NCBI GenBank assembly: GCA_032433765.1
Contig: JAVIAB010000092.1
Span: 64,731,666 to 64,795,665 of the forward strand
Source: Megaustenia siamemsis
Lineage: Eukaryota > Mollusca > Gastropoda > Stylommatophora > Ariophantidae
Direction of reading: 5' to 3'
Length of the DNA: 64,000 bases
Shown here piece by piece: positions 46,300 through 56,519 of the stretch. Position 1 is the stretch's first letter. Every line of letters starts with the position of its first letter. The position numbers and the translations under genes are program-made. Under the pieces are notes generated by a model. That model worked only from the letters and a program-made list of their open reading frames with translations. It did not search any database and was not told the origin of the DNA.

Positions 46300-47115
46300 C
46301 AACCTAGATTCTCAGTCCCAATAATCGAGAGCTATCCTTTGACCACATACTCTTCATAGCGGAGAGTATTTTCTCAAACAGTTTGAAGTAATTTATGTGC
46401 AATAATGATGCGTGATTATGCAAATATGTGTTATGCGATATTTACTTATATAAAATTATACTTTATTATTTTACAATTAACTAATATGAAGTGTTTATAA
46501 TAGTTTTAATTGAAAACGGAACAAAAAAGTGACATTCTATTTTTTAAAAAAGAAACAAAAGTAATATTTTATTAAAAATACAGAACAACGCGATGTGAAT
46601 TAAAAAGAAAAAAAACAGAACTATACGTTCATAACGTACGCATTCTCAAGCCCACATATTATATTGTTGTTTCCTAGTGCCTCTAACATTCCAATTATTC
46701 CAAAATGAATGAGTCACAACATATGTTCACACACACACACATAGATATATACATATATATATAATTTGTTTGACTGACATGGAAACGAGACTGTTTCATT
46801 CAGTTTACTGAAAACAAAAAACATTCCCGAAACCTGTAAACGAAATTAAACAATGAATGCTTTATTTCTGACCCAAAAAAAAAATAGTAAGAAGATTTGT
46901 ATGCTAAATAAATCAACTTGGATTCAATGTTTAACCTCTGATGAATGTCATTAGATATACGAAACTCCTACCTCTATCTGAACTGTTTCGTCAAATTCTT
47001 TTTTCCGTACTGCGGTTAAACGGTGGAGAAAATCACACCAGGCCCTAAAAACATAGCCGTTTATCATTCTAGTTTATTCTTCATTTTTATAAAAATGGTT
47101 TAAACGCTCACTGAG
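46300..47115. other. Intergenic; small AC and TA microsatellites
   Basis: (CA)n at about 46,727-46,741 and a TA-rich stretch to 46,763. Otherwise A-rich, no gene seen. Confidence 0.5.
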
Positions 47116-47119
47116 ATTA

Positions 47120-47400
47120 TCTGTCTCTTCTATTTCGTGTGCAGTTCCCGTATGCTTCTAGTATTTCAAGTATTCATCTATTTCAACGACGTCCTCTCGG
47201 TCTTTGCGTTCGTATCGTTTATTTATAGCTATCTGGAATGTGTCTAGTTGTTTCTGCCTTGTCACGTGGCCAAACCATGCAGTTTGTTGTTTCCTTATAT
47301 ATTTCTGTGTGAGGCATTCCTAACTGTTTTATTCGTTTCTTTACCTCTATGTGCATGTCTTAGGCTGTCTCCTATCATACATCTGGCAACATAATCATCA
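47120..47400 (-). pseudogene. LINE C-terminal remnant
   Basis: Minus strand: 'VDDYVARCMIGDSLRH', then 'NNKLHGLAT' and 'QGRNN', with several stops. Same family as 45,740-46,290. Confidence 0.6.
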
Positions 47401-47605
47401 ACAGCTATGAACAGATATAGGTTAAATGAATATAACTCTGTCTGTGCCAGTCAGTATCATGGTGGTTACATTATCGTTGAAGATATTGCTGAGAGATAAA
47501 GTGAGACAGAGAGAGAGTTCACTCGCCACAACGGCATCATATAGAATTGAACAAACTCGCTGTCAATAGTAACACGATCTTAATATATACACTTGTATTA
47601 ACGTT

Positions 47606-48009
47606 ACAACAAAATCTTGTACAACAAAATCTTGTTCAACAAAATCTTGTACAACAAAATCTTGTACAACAAAATCTTGTTCAACAAAATCTTGTACAAC
47701 TAAATTTTGTACAACAAATCTTGTACAACAAAATCTTGTTCAACAAAATCTTGTACAACTAAATTTTGTACAACAAAATCTTGTACAACAAAATCTTGTA
47801 CAACAAAATCTTGTACAACAAATTTTGTACAACAAAATCGTGTACAACAAATCTTGTACAACAAAATCTTGTACAACAAAATCTTGTACAACAAAATCTT
47901 GTACAACAAATCTTGTACAACAAAATCTTGTACAACAAAATCTTGTTCAACAAAATCTTGTACAACTAAATTTTGTACAACAAAATCTTGTACAACAAAA
48001 TCTTGTTCA
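47606..48009 (+). repeat. Minisatellite, 15-bp unit, about 27 copies
   Basis: The unit ACAACAAAATCTTGT is repeated; some copies lose one A (14 bp), have TTC for TAC, or read CTAAATTTT. Junctions contain the palindrome TTGTACAA. ORFs in several frames are caused by the repeat. Confidence 0.96.
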
Positions 48010-48403
48010 TCAGGTAACTGTTACAGTTAAAATTATCAGACATCATCATATACATCTGGTTGTCCTAATCGACTAATACAAGTTATCACTTGTGATGTGT
48101 ATCACTAATCTCTCTGAGTCGATATGTTATAACTGTATGTTGAGGTTATTGTCGTTGTATATTACAAACAGCTTTTTGATGATCGGTTTAGTGGTAATCT
48201 ATCAACAAGTCATCTACATACAGTTAACTCGATAGATTGTGTTCGTCTGTTTGAGGAAGAAGTTTCTTTTCAGATAAAATTGTTTCTCGTTCCTCGTATC
48301 TCTCTATATCTGTTCTACATTTGTTTAGGCGATGTCTTGTAGGATGATAACTTGGTCTAAGTCTAACTATGTTCACTGGACTCGATTTATCTACACGTCT
48401 TCA

Positions 48404-50786
48404 CTGTCCTCCCACCTAACTTGTTCTGTCAGACTATATTTCCAATAAACTATCCAACAGTCCTCCCACCTAACTTGTTCTATCTGACTACATTTCCAAT
48501 AAACTATCCAACAGCCCTCCCACCTAACTTGTTCTATGACAACATGTCCAATAAACTATCCAACAGTCCTCCCACCTAACTTGTTCTATCTGACAACATT
48601 TCCAATAAACTGTCCAACAGCCCTCCCACCTAACTTGTTCTATCTGACAACATTTCCAATAAATTATCCAACAGCCCTCCCACCTAACTTGTTCTATCTG
48701 ACAACATTTCCAATAAATTATCCAACAGCCCTCCCACCTAACTTGTTCTATCTGACAACATTTCCAATAAATTATCCAACAGCCCTCCCACCTAACTTGT
48801 TCTATCTGACAACATTTCCAATAAACTATCCAACAGCCCTCCCACCTAACTTGTTCTATCTGACAACATTTCCAATAAATTATCCAACAGCCCTCCCACC
48901 TAACTTGTTCTATCTGACAACATTTCCAATAAATTATCCAACAGCCCTCCCACTTAACTTGTTCTATCAGACAACATTTCCAATAAATTATCCAACAGCC
49001 CTCCCACCTAACTTGTTCTATCTGACAACATTTCCAATAAACTATCCAACAGCCCTCCCACCTAACTTGTTCTATCTGACAACATTTCCAATAAACTATC
49101 CAACAGTCCTCCCACCTAACTTGTTCTATCTGACAACATTTCCAATAAACTATCCAACAGTCCTCCCACCTAACTTGTTCTATCTGACAACATTTCCAAT
49201 AAACTATCCAACAGCCCTCCCACCTAACTTGTTCTATCTGACAACATTTCCAATAAACTATCCAACAGTCCTCCCACCTAACTTGTTCTATCTGACAACA
49301 TTTCCAATAAACTATCCAACAGTCCTCCCACCTAACTTGTTCTATCTGACAACATTTCCAATAAACTATCCAACAGCCCTCCCACCTAACTTGTTCTATC
49401 AGACTACATTTCCAATAAACAATCCAACAGTCCTCACACCTAACTTGTTCTATCTGACTACATTTCCAATAAACTATCCAACAGCCCTCCCACCTAACAT
49501 GTTTTGTCAGACAACATTTCCAATAAACAATCCAACAGCCCTCCAACCTAACTTGTTCTATCAGACAACATTTCCAATAAACTATCCAACAGTCCTCCCA
49601 CCTAACTTGTTCTATCAGACTACATGTCCAATAAACAATCCAACAGTCCTCACACCTAACTTGTTCTCTCTGACTACATTTCCAATAAACTATCCAACAG
49701 TCCTCCCACCTAACTTGTTCTATCAGACTACATGTCCAATAAACAATCTAACAGTCCTCCCACTTAACTTGTTCTATCAGACAACATTTCCAATAAACTA
49801 TCCAACATCTCTCCCACCTAACTTGTTCTATCTGACTACATTTCCGATAAACAATCCAACAGCCCTCCCACCTAACTTGTTCTATCAGACTACATGTCCA
49901 ATAAACAATCCAACAGTCCTCCCACTTAACTTGTTCTATCAGACAACATTTCCAATAAACTATCCAACAGCCCTCCCACCTAACTTGTTCTATCAGACTA
50001 CATTTCCAATAAACTATCCAACAGTCCTCCCACCTAACTTGTTCTATCAGACTACATTTCCAATAAACAATCCAACAGTCCTCCCACCTAACTTGTTCTA
50101 TCAGACTACATTTCCAATAAACTATCCAACAGTCCTCCCACCTAACTTGTTCTATCAGACAACATTTCCAACAAACTATCCAACAGTTCTCCCACCTAAC
50201 TTGTTCTATCAGACAACATTTCCAATAAACTATCCAACAGCCCTCTCACCTAACCTGTTCTATCAGACAACATTTCCAATAAACTATCCAACAGTCCTCC
50301 CACCTAACTTGTTCTATCAGACAACATTTCCAATAAACAATCCAACAGTCCTCCCACCTAACTTGTTCTATCAGACTACATTTCCAATAAACTATCCAAC
50401 AGTCATCCCACCTAACTTGTTCTATCAGACTACATTTCCAATAAACTATCCAACAGCCCTCCCACCTAACTTGTTCTATCAGACTACATTTCCAATAAAC
50501 TATCCAACAGTCCTCCCACCTAACTTGTTCTATCAGACTACATTTCCAATAAACTATCCAACAGTCCTCCCACCTAACTTGTTCTATCAGACAACATTTC
50601 CAATAAACTATCCAACAGTCCTCACACCTAACTTGTTCTATCAGACAACATTTCCAATAAACTATCCAACAGCTCTCCCACCTAACTTGTTCTATCAGAC
50701 AACATTTCCAATAAACTATCCAACAGCCCTCCCACCTAACTTGTTCTATCAGACAACATTTCCAATAAACTATCCAACAGCCCTCG
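48404..50786 (+). repeat. Minisatellite, 54-bp unit, about 44 copies
   Basis: The unit contains TCCTCCCACCTAACTTGTTC, CATTTCCAATAAAC and TATCCAACAG. As 54 is a multiple of 3 and the unit lacks stops, the plus strand is open for 758 codons (48,536-50,812; an 18-residue repeat with 'TTFPINYPT' and 'LPPNLFY') and the minus strand for 340. Copy differences include CTG/CAG, TAT/AAT and GTC/GCC, all changing the amino acid, which argues against protein-level constraint. The 5' half is mostly TCTGAC and the 3' half mostly TCAGAC. Confidence 0.96.
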
Positions 50787-50819
50787 CGTCAACTGTCTCT
50801 GTAAACTTCTAAGTGGCAA

Positions 50820-51125
50820 GGTATCTTATTCTTTTATAGTTTAGTTTTCCTTACTCGCCCCATAAACTCGGTCGAATCAGAAATCGTTTACTTCCGCTTA
50901 TTTGTTATTTTGACCAGAGTTTAACTCGATGACCTGTGGACCCAGTCAAGGATATTGTGTGTGTTTTTTTGGTTTTTTTTAGTGGGGGGGGGAGAGAGAG
51001 AGGGGGGGGGGGTCCACACTTAGTGCAAAAAAACTGAAAACTTTTACCACATTTCGTGATTTAAGTCAGGAAATTATTCGTGTTCGGCCAATAACTGTCG
51101 ACAGGTTGCATCAGTGAACTTCTGT
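50820..51125. other. Intergenic; G-rich run
   Basis: Poly(G) and GA-rich stretch at about 50,983-51,012; nothing else recognised. Confidence 0.5.
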
Positions 51126-51129
51126 TATT

Positions 51130-51261
51130 AGGGAATTATAGAAGGAAGAGGTATGTATTACAGCACCCAGAAAAAATTGCAAATAAACAACAATAATATT
51201 GTTTATTTGTCATTTTTTTCTGAGTGCTGTAATACATACCTCTTCCTTCTATAATTCTCTG
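51130..51261. repeat. Near-perfect 132-bp hairpin (MITE-like)
   Basis: The left arm AGGGAATTATAGAAGGAAG and on pairs with the right arm ending CTTCTATAATTCTCT over about 60 bp with about four differences. The loop is about 12 bp (CAACAATAATA). No ORF. Confidence 0.88.
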
Positions 51262-51263
51262 AA

Positions 51264-51596
51264 TTATTGCCTCGGAGTTTCCATCTATAAAAATATTTAT
51301 TTATTATTATTTGTCCCCAACTTCTATTATTACCACATTCAGCTGGGAGAGATTGTTTGTTGGAAACTCTTCTAAAGTGTCCCTAGTTCTACCAATAACA
51401 GCGTAGGAGTCAGCTTTCATGTATTTTTATCAAGTTGTAATCTGTCGCTACTTAAGTACTAAGGTCAATTATCTAGAATATTCGAAATTCTTGAAAGCTC
51501 TAGTAAACAACCGTCTTACTAGGTTCCTATTTCAATTTATCTAAACGTTCACGTCCTAGACACTCATTCTAAGTAAATAAATTATTTACCGTCTGT
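51264..51596. other. Intergenic, no recognised feature
   Basis: AT-rich; nothing recognised. Confidence 0.5.
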
Positions 51597-51881
51597 TATA
51601 TGGGTCTTGAGCTGCGATAGCTCAGTGGTTAGTGAACTAGACTACAAAGGACAAGAGGTGAGGTTCGATCCCAATCGACGGCTTCCGGTTCACCCAGCCT
51701 TTAATGGGTACCGGATTTTTTTTCCTGGGAAAAGTAAATCGGCACGGGCGTAATACCGACCACATTGCCCCAAAAATCATGTGCCGAGGGTCTGTAAAAT
51801 GTATGGTCACTAAAACCATATTCCCTATACGCCACTTGGCGTGACGGGGGTACTTTACTTTTTTTTTATATATGGGTCTTG
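51597..51881 (+). mobile_element. SINE family 1 with 13-bp target duplication
   Basis: TATATGGGTCTTG at 51,597-51,609 and again at 51,869-51,881 brackets a full SINE (51,610-51,868): CTGCGATAGCTCAGTGG, GGTTCGATCCC, CCCAGCCTTTAATGGGTACC, CGCCACTTGGCGTGACGGG, then a short T tail. The reverse-strand 60-codon ORF is incidental. Confidence 0.93.
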
Positions 51882-51922
51882 TCTTCTTGTCATGATTTCT
51901 TGTTTACTATGAACATTCATCG

Positions 51923-51970
51923 ATGTGTGTGTGTGTGCGTGTGTGTGTGTGTGCGCGTGTGTGTGTGTGG
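51923..51970 (+). repeat. (GT)n microsatellite
   Basis: About 48 bp of GT with a few GC interruptions. Confidence 0.95.
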
Positions 51971-52450
51971 CTGCTAAACACTACTCTGTTAATTGTATAT
52001 CAACCACAACTGAAACCCTTCCTCCTCTTCATATTTGCCGTGGGCCGGTTTAACACACAAATGCTGACAAGCCTTCTGTTTTCTTTTAAGCGCAACAACA
52101 AAAGCTCTACCTCTTGTTCAGTCACTGGTCCTAATTCGCAGATGATATCAAGTTGACCTACCCTGCACGGGTTCTACATTCACGGTTCTCTGCCACTCCG
52201 CTCTGTACTTGCTTTGAACCTCCGATATCCACTGACTGGCTCACGGCGGTTCTTGTGAGACTTTCTGTGTTTGTATAAGTGACTTATTTAGTTCCATGTC
52301 TCCCTATGTAACGTTACTCCAGGATGCATGTTATGAGCAGTTCTTATGTGTACCCAAAAGATAATAAGAATGTTCCTCAGGCGCGTTGTTTGAAATGATG
52401 ACAGTTTTGATGTGTTCTCGTTTCTTTTATTATAATGCATTAAAAAAAGC
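51971..52450. other. Intergenic, no recognised feature
   Basis: No motif-bearing ORF seen. Confidence 0.5.
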
Positions 52451-52735
52451 ATTGAAAATATTTTTTGAAATGTAAAGTACCCCTGTCACGCCAAGTGGCG
52501 TATAGGGAAATATGGTGTTAGTGACCCTATATTTTACAGACCTTCAGCACATGATTTTTGGGGTAATGTGGTCAGTATTACGCCCATGCTGCTTTACTTT
52601 CCCAGAAAAAAATCCGGCACCCATTTAAGGCTGGGTGAACCCGGAAACCGTCGGTTGGGATCGAACCCTACCCCTTGTCCGTGGTAGTCCAGTTCACTAA
52701 CCACTGAGCTATCGCGGCTCCCTAATTGAAAATAT
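52451..52735 (-). mobile_element. SINE family 1 with 11-bp target duplication
   Basis: ATTGAAAATAT at 52,451-52,461 and at 52,725-52,735 brackets a minus-strand SINE (52,462-52,724) with the distal block CACGCCAAGTGGCGTATAGG, core CCCATTTAAGGCTGGG, B box GGGATCGAACC and A box CCACTGAGCTATCGCGGCTC. Confidence 0.93.
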
Positions 52736-53080
52736 GCATACCTCATTATCCTTAGCTTTGTTTTTTTTATTGAAAGGATCTCCAAATATTGCTTATATTA
52801 GCAAATCCAATATTTCCATCATCTTTTGTGAAGGATTTGCGGGTTCTCCCATTTGTTGTTATTAAGTTTCCATGTGTTTGAATGTGTTTTTTCTGTTGAT
52901 TTCTCAGGCTGCCTTAATTATAAACGATGTAGGATCTCTTACATTTAGCATTACGACTTCTGACTTCGGAGTAAATGTTTAATCCACATTGCTTCTCTTT
53001 AGATTTAGTTTATCTGTTGTTCTTGGGAGTGTTTTCGGAAACGAGCAGTAATAAATTTAATTTGAGTATTTTAAAACTCT

Positions 53081-53827
53081 AAGTGTGAAGTTTAATTCCA
53101 ACAAGTGACAAAATATACATGGAAAACAAACCAGTAGAAGAGATCGATCACTTTATCTATCTTGGAAGTCACATTGATCGAGAAGGGGATACGAGCAAAG
53201 AAATTAGAATCAGACTGGCTAAAGCAGCAATGTCTTTCAGAAGCCTTGAAAAGTTGTGGAAATCAAAACTCATTAGCACAAACACAAAACTTAGGCTATT
53301 CAAATCAAATGTACTATCAACCCTTACGTATGCATGTGAAAGCTGGAAAACAACAAGAGATATAGAAACAAAGTTGAACGCATTCGAAAATAAATGTCTA
53401 AGGAAAATACTTGGTATAGAATGGAACGAATTCAAAACAAACGAGGAAATTAGAGAAATCGCCAATCAACCACTAATATCTTCAGTAATAAAGAAAAGAC
53501 GATGGTCATACGTTGGACATGTGATGAGAAGAGATAATAATTGAATAGCAAAGCAAGCCCTCATATGGGAAACAACAGGTAAAAGAAAAAGAGGAAGACC
53601 CAGAGAGACACTGAGAAGAACATTGATGAGAGAGGCAAGAGCAGCAGGAATCGGCTCCCTCAATGAGATAGAACTGCTTGCACAGAACAGAGACAGATGG
53701 CGAGATTTAATAAAATATCTTTAAAAGAAAACTGCTAGAACAAAAATTCATATAGGAGAAGGTGTATCTTGGTCTACGCCCTATGGGCCGGTTACGGCTC
53801 GAAAGGTCAATAGATAGAAGTGTGAAG
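53081..53827 (+). mobile_element. 5'-truncated RTE-like LINE with 10-bp target duplication
   Basis: AAGTGTGAAG at 53,081-53,090 and 53,818-53,827 brackets a 727-bp insertion whose 3' end reads GAAAGGTCAATAGATAG, the same 3' end as the copy at 55,130-56,519. Only the C-terminal coding part is present, as expected from incomplete reverse transcription. Confidence 0.9.
53119..53724 (+). pseudogene. LINE C-terminal region, copy 1
   Basis: Open for 141 codons ('EEIDHFIYLGSHIDREGDTS', 'RLFKSNVLSTLTYACESW', 'KRRWSYVGHVMRRDNN'), then a TGA where the sister copy has arginine (CGA). It continues in the same frame to 'RETLRRTLMREA' and ends 'RWRDLIKYL'. It is nearly the same as 55,792-56,421. The single early stop and lack of polymerase domain make it inactive. 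Confidence 0.88.
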
Positions 53828-55125
53828 AACAATGTTCGTAGCATTGCTTTTGGAGTTGTCTAACTAAATTAAACAATTTATTTTAGTAAGAAAAAATGAG
53901 AATGTTTCAAAGTGGACACCATTCGATTTCATTCAAGTGACCGGCTCCTCTGTCGACACTGCATGAGTTTAGACTAAACGTTATTGCACCATTGTTATTA
54001 TCTTGTTGATAATCTAGTAATAAAAATATAAAATAACTCAGTGAATAAACCAGGACAAAGATTAGGGAAAGGTTCGAAGAGCACCAGGTAAAGAAACAAA
54101 TACGTAAGGACAGAAGAAACATCAATAACCAAAATCATGATAACATTTTAAATTGACATTAGCGAGGTGAGATTGGTGTATTTTAATGTCCAACTAGAAA
54201 TTAACTGCACCTGAATGTAAAACAATAAAGGAAACGTCATTGCTTCTGCCAGAGCCAGCAAAAACTGTTCTGATTCTCTCGTTTTAACCATGTCTTCCTA
54301 GGTGCTCTGTGGTAGTCAAGGATTTTATTACCAAATAAACAATCTGAGAGATAACCCCTAAAGGTCATCATTTTGACTTTTAGAGCCGGGTCGATGGATG
54401 TCCATTAATTATCAGTGCCATCATGATGAGTCAGGGTTTAATGTGGCTCTTGAGCCATTCACGAACTTGAATCAAAGTATAAGGGGTGGCCACGCTGGAC
54501 CCGCTGTCGGTCAATGAAAGATGGAGACTGTGATTCACTCTAATCTTTTAATCAGGAGCGTCGTGGCATTAAACTTTCGGAGTACTGGGTCTATTCTCTA
54601 ATAGTATCTGCTCTTTCTTTCCTTCATCTTCCATGCTCTTCTGTTTTAATTAATGAGTAGATTGTACACTGAACGTGGCGAAATCAATCAGTTATAAAAA
54701 AAACATGTTTTATTTGGCGACAACATGATAAACATATGTCTATGTACCATACGTATTGTAACACTTCGCTGGCTGATTGAACAATGCAGAATTAAATGGG
54801 TTGGACATATTACCACAGTGAAACCCAATAAAGCTGCAGCATCAGCACACTGCACAAAAATGCGCCAAGGCGAATCACAAACCAGATAGATGTAGATAGA
54901 TGGAATCAGAGTTTCATTAAATAAATTCAAGAAAATAACAACTTTAAGCTAAACCATTAACGATGTCCTGAAAGATGTGTATATCTGCTCTCTGCAACAT
55001 TCCAAAGTCAAACAATAGAAAATATAGATAAATAAAATTAAAATGCGTTCATGTATAAACAATGTCTATTAAATATATGTTAGTACAGTGATGTTTGTGA
55101 AAAAAATTTTTATAAAATATTGACA
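53828..55125. other. Intergenic; possible small LINE trace
   Basis: A plus-strand stretch at about 54,760-54,900 reads 'TLRWLIEQCRIKWVGHIT', reminiscent of the 'RLRWFGHV' block of LINE C-termini. The rest is unassigned. Confidence 0.4.
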
Positions 55126-55129
55126 ACAA

Positions 55130-55733
55130 TAAGATTCCAAAAAAGGGCAATCTTAGAGATTGTAACAACTGGAGAGGCGTGACACTTTTGTCAGTTGCCT
55201 CAAAGTTATTCTGCAAAAACATCCTAAATAGAATAAAGGATTCAATAGATACAGTAATGCGTGAAGAACAGGCAGGGTTTAGAAAAGGGAGAAGCTGCCT
55301 TGACCACATTTTCACTCTACGACTGATATTGGAGGAACACATTGAAAAGCAAAAACCTCTTGTACTTAACTTCATCGACTTCAAAAAAGCATTTGACAGT
55401 ATTCATAGAGATTCTTTGTGGAAAATTCTGAAGCAATATGGCTTACCATAAAAAATCATAAATATTATCAAAGACATGTATAATGGTTACACATGTGCAT
55501 TTCGAACAGAGGAAGGACTGAGCGAATGTTTCCCAATAGAAACTGGGGTTAAACAAGGATGTATTTTATCGCCCTTGTTATGTGGAATTGTTATGGACTT
55601 CATAATGAAGAAATGCTGCACTGGTAATAAAGGCATCGAATGGATACAAGGAGACCATTTGGAGGACCTCGACTTTGCTGATGACATAGTTCTCATCAGC
55701 AGTCAGATAAAAATGATGCAGGAATACAAATGA
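55130..55733 (+). pseudogene. LINE reverse transcriptase core
   Basis: 'NNWRGVTLLSVASKLFCKNI', 'EEQAGFRKGRSCLDHIF', 'NFIDFKKAFDSIHRDSLWKI' (first catalytic D), then after an in-frame stop 'GVKQGCILSPLLCGIVMDF' and 'LDFADDIVLIS' (FADD catalytic pair). These are standard non-LTR reverse transcriptase blocks in the right order. The N-terminal fingers and the endonuclease are missing. It is a different family from the LINE at 560-3,940, which has YADD. Confidence 0.9.
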
Positions 55734-55791
55734 ACTATCATCAATAGCCAGCAAAATTGGGCTTGAGATCAATCATGAAAAGACTAAAGTC

Positions 55792-56421
55792 ATGAAAAGT
55801 TTAATTCCAACAGACGACAAAATATACATGGAAAACAAACCAGTAGAAGAGATCGATTACTTTACCTATCTTGGAAGTCACATTGATCGAGAAGGGGATG
55901 CAAGCAAAGAAATTAGAATCAGAATAGTTAAAGCAACAATGTCTTTCAGAAGCCTTGAAAAGTTGTGGAAATCAAAACTCATCAGCACAAACACAAAACT
56001 TAGACTATTCAAATCAAATGTACTATCAACCCTTACGTATGCGTGTGAAAGCTGGAAAACAACAAGAGATATAGAAACAAAGTTGAAAGCATTCGAAAAT
56101 AAATGTCTAAGGAAAATATTTGGTATAGCATTGAACAAATTCAAAACAAACGAGGAAATTAAAGAAATCGTCAATCAACCACTAATATCTTCAGTAATAA
56201 AGAAAAGACGATGGTCATATGTTGGACATGTGATGAGAAGAGATAATAACCGAATAGCAAAGCAAGCCCTCATATCGGAAACAACAGATAAGAGGAAAAG
56301 AGAGACACTGAGAAGAACATTGATGAGAGAGGCAAAAGCAGCAGAATTCGGCTCCCTCAATGAGATAGAGCTGCTTGCACAGAACAGAGACAAATGGCGA
56401 GATTTGATAAAATATCTTTAA
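55792..56421 (+). pseudogene. LINE C-terminal region, copy 2
   Basis: Open for 209 codons without a stop: 'EEIDYFTYLGSHIDREGDAS', 'KLRLFKSNVLSTLTYACESW', 'KRRWSYVGHVMRRDNNR', 'RETLRRTLMREAKAAEFG', ending 'KWRDLIKYL'. This copy keeps the arginine lost in the copy at 53,119. It lacks a short 'GRP' segment present there. It is part of the broken element above and cannot act alone. Confidence 0.88.
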
Positions 56422-56519
56422 AAGAATTGAAAACTGCTGGAACAAAAATTCAGATAAGAGAAGGAGTATCTTGGTCTATGCCTTATGGGCCGGCTACAGC
56501 TCGAAAGGTCAATAGATAG

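Larger units (their letters stand above)
55130..56519 (+). mobile_element. 5'-truncated RTE-like LINE with RT core
   Basis: From about 55,130 the plus strand carries the reverse transcriptase core, then the C-terminal region and the same 3' end as 53,817 (TCGAAAGGTCAATAGATAG). Endonuclease is absent. Breaks: a stop after 'LKQYGLP' (55,449), a stop at 55,731, and a frame change before 55,792. Confidence 0.88.

Noticed and set aside
48524..49546. 340-codon minus-strand ORF rich in Trp and Cys
   Set aside because: It is the reverse reading of the 54-bp array, whose unit has no stop on either strand.
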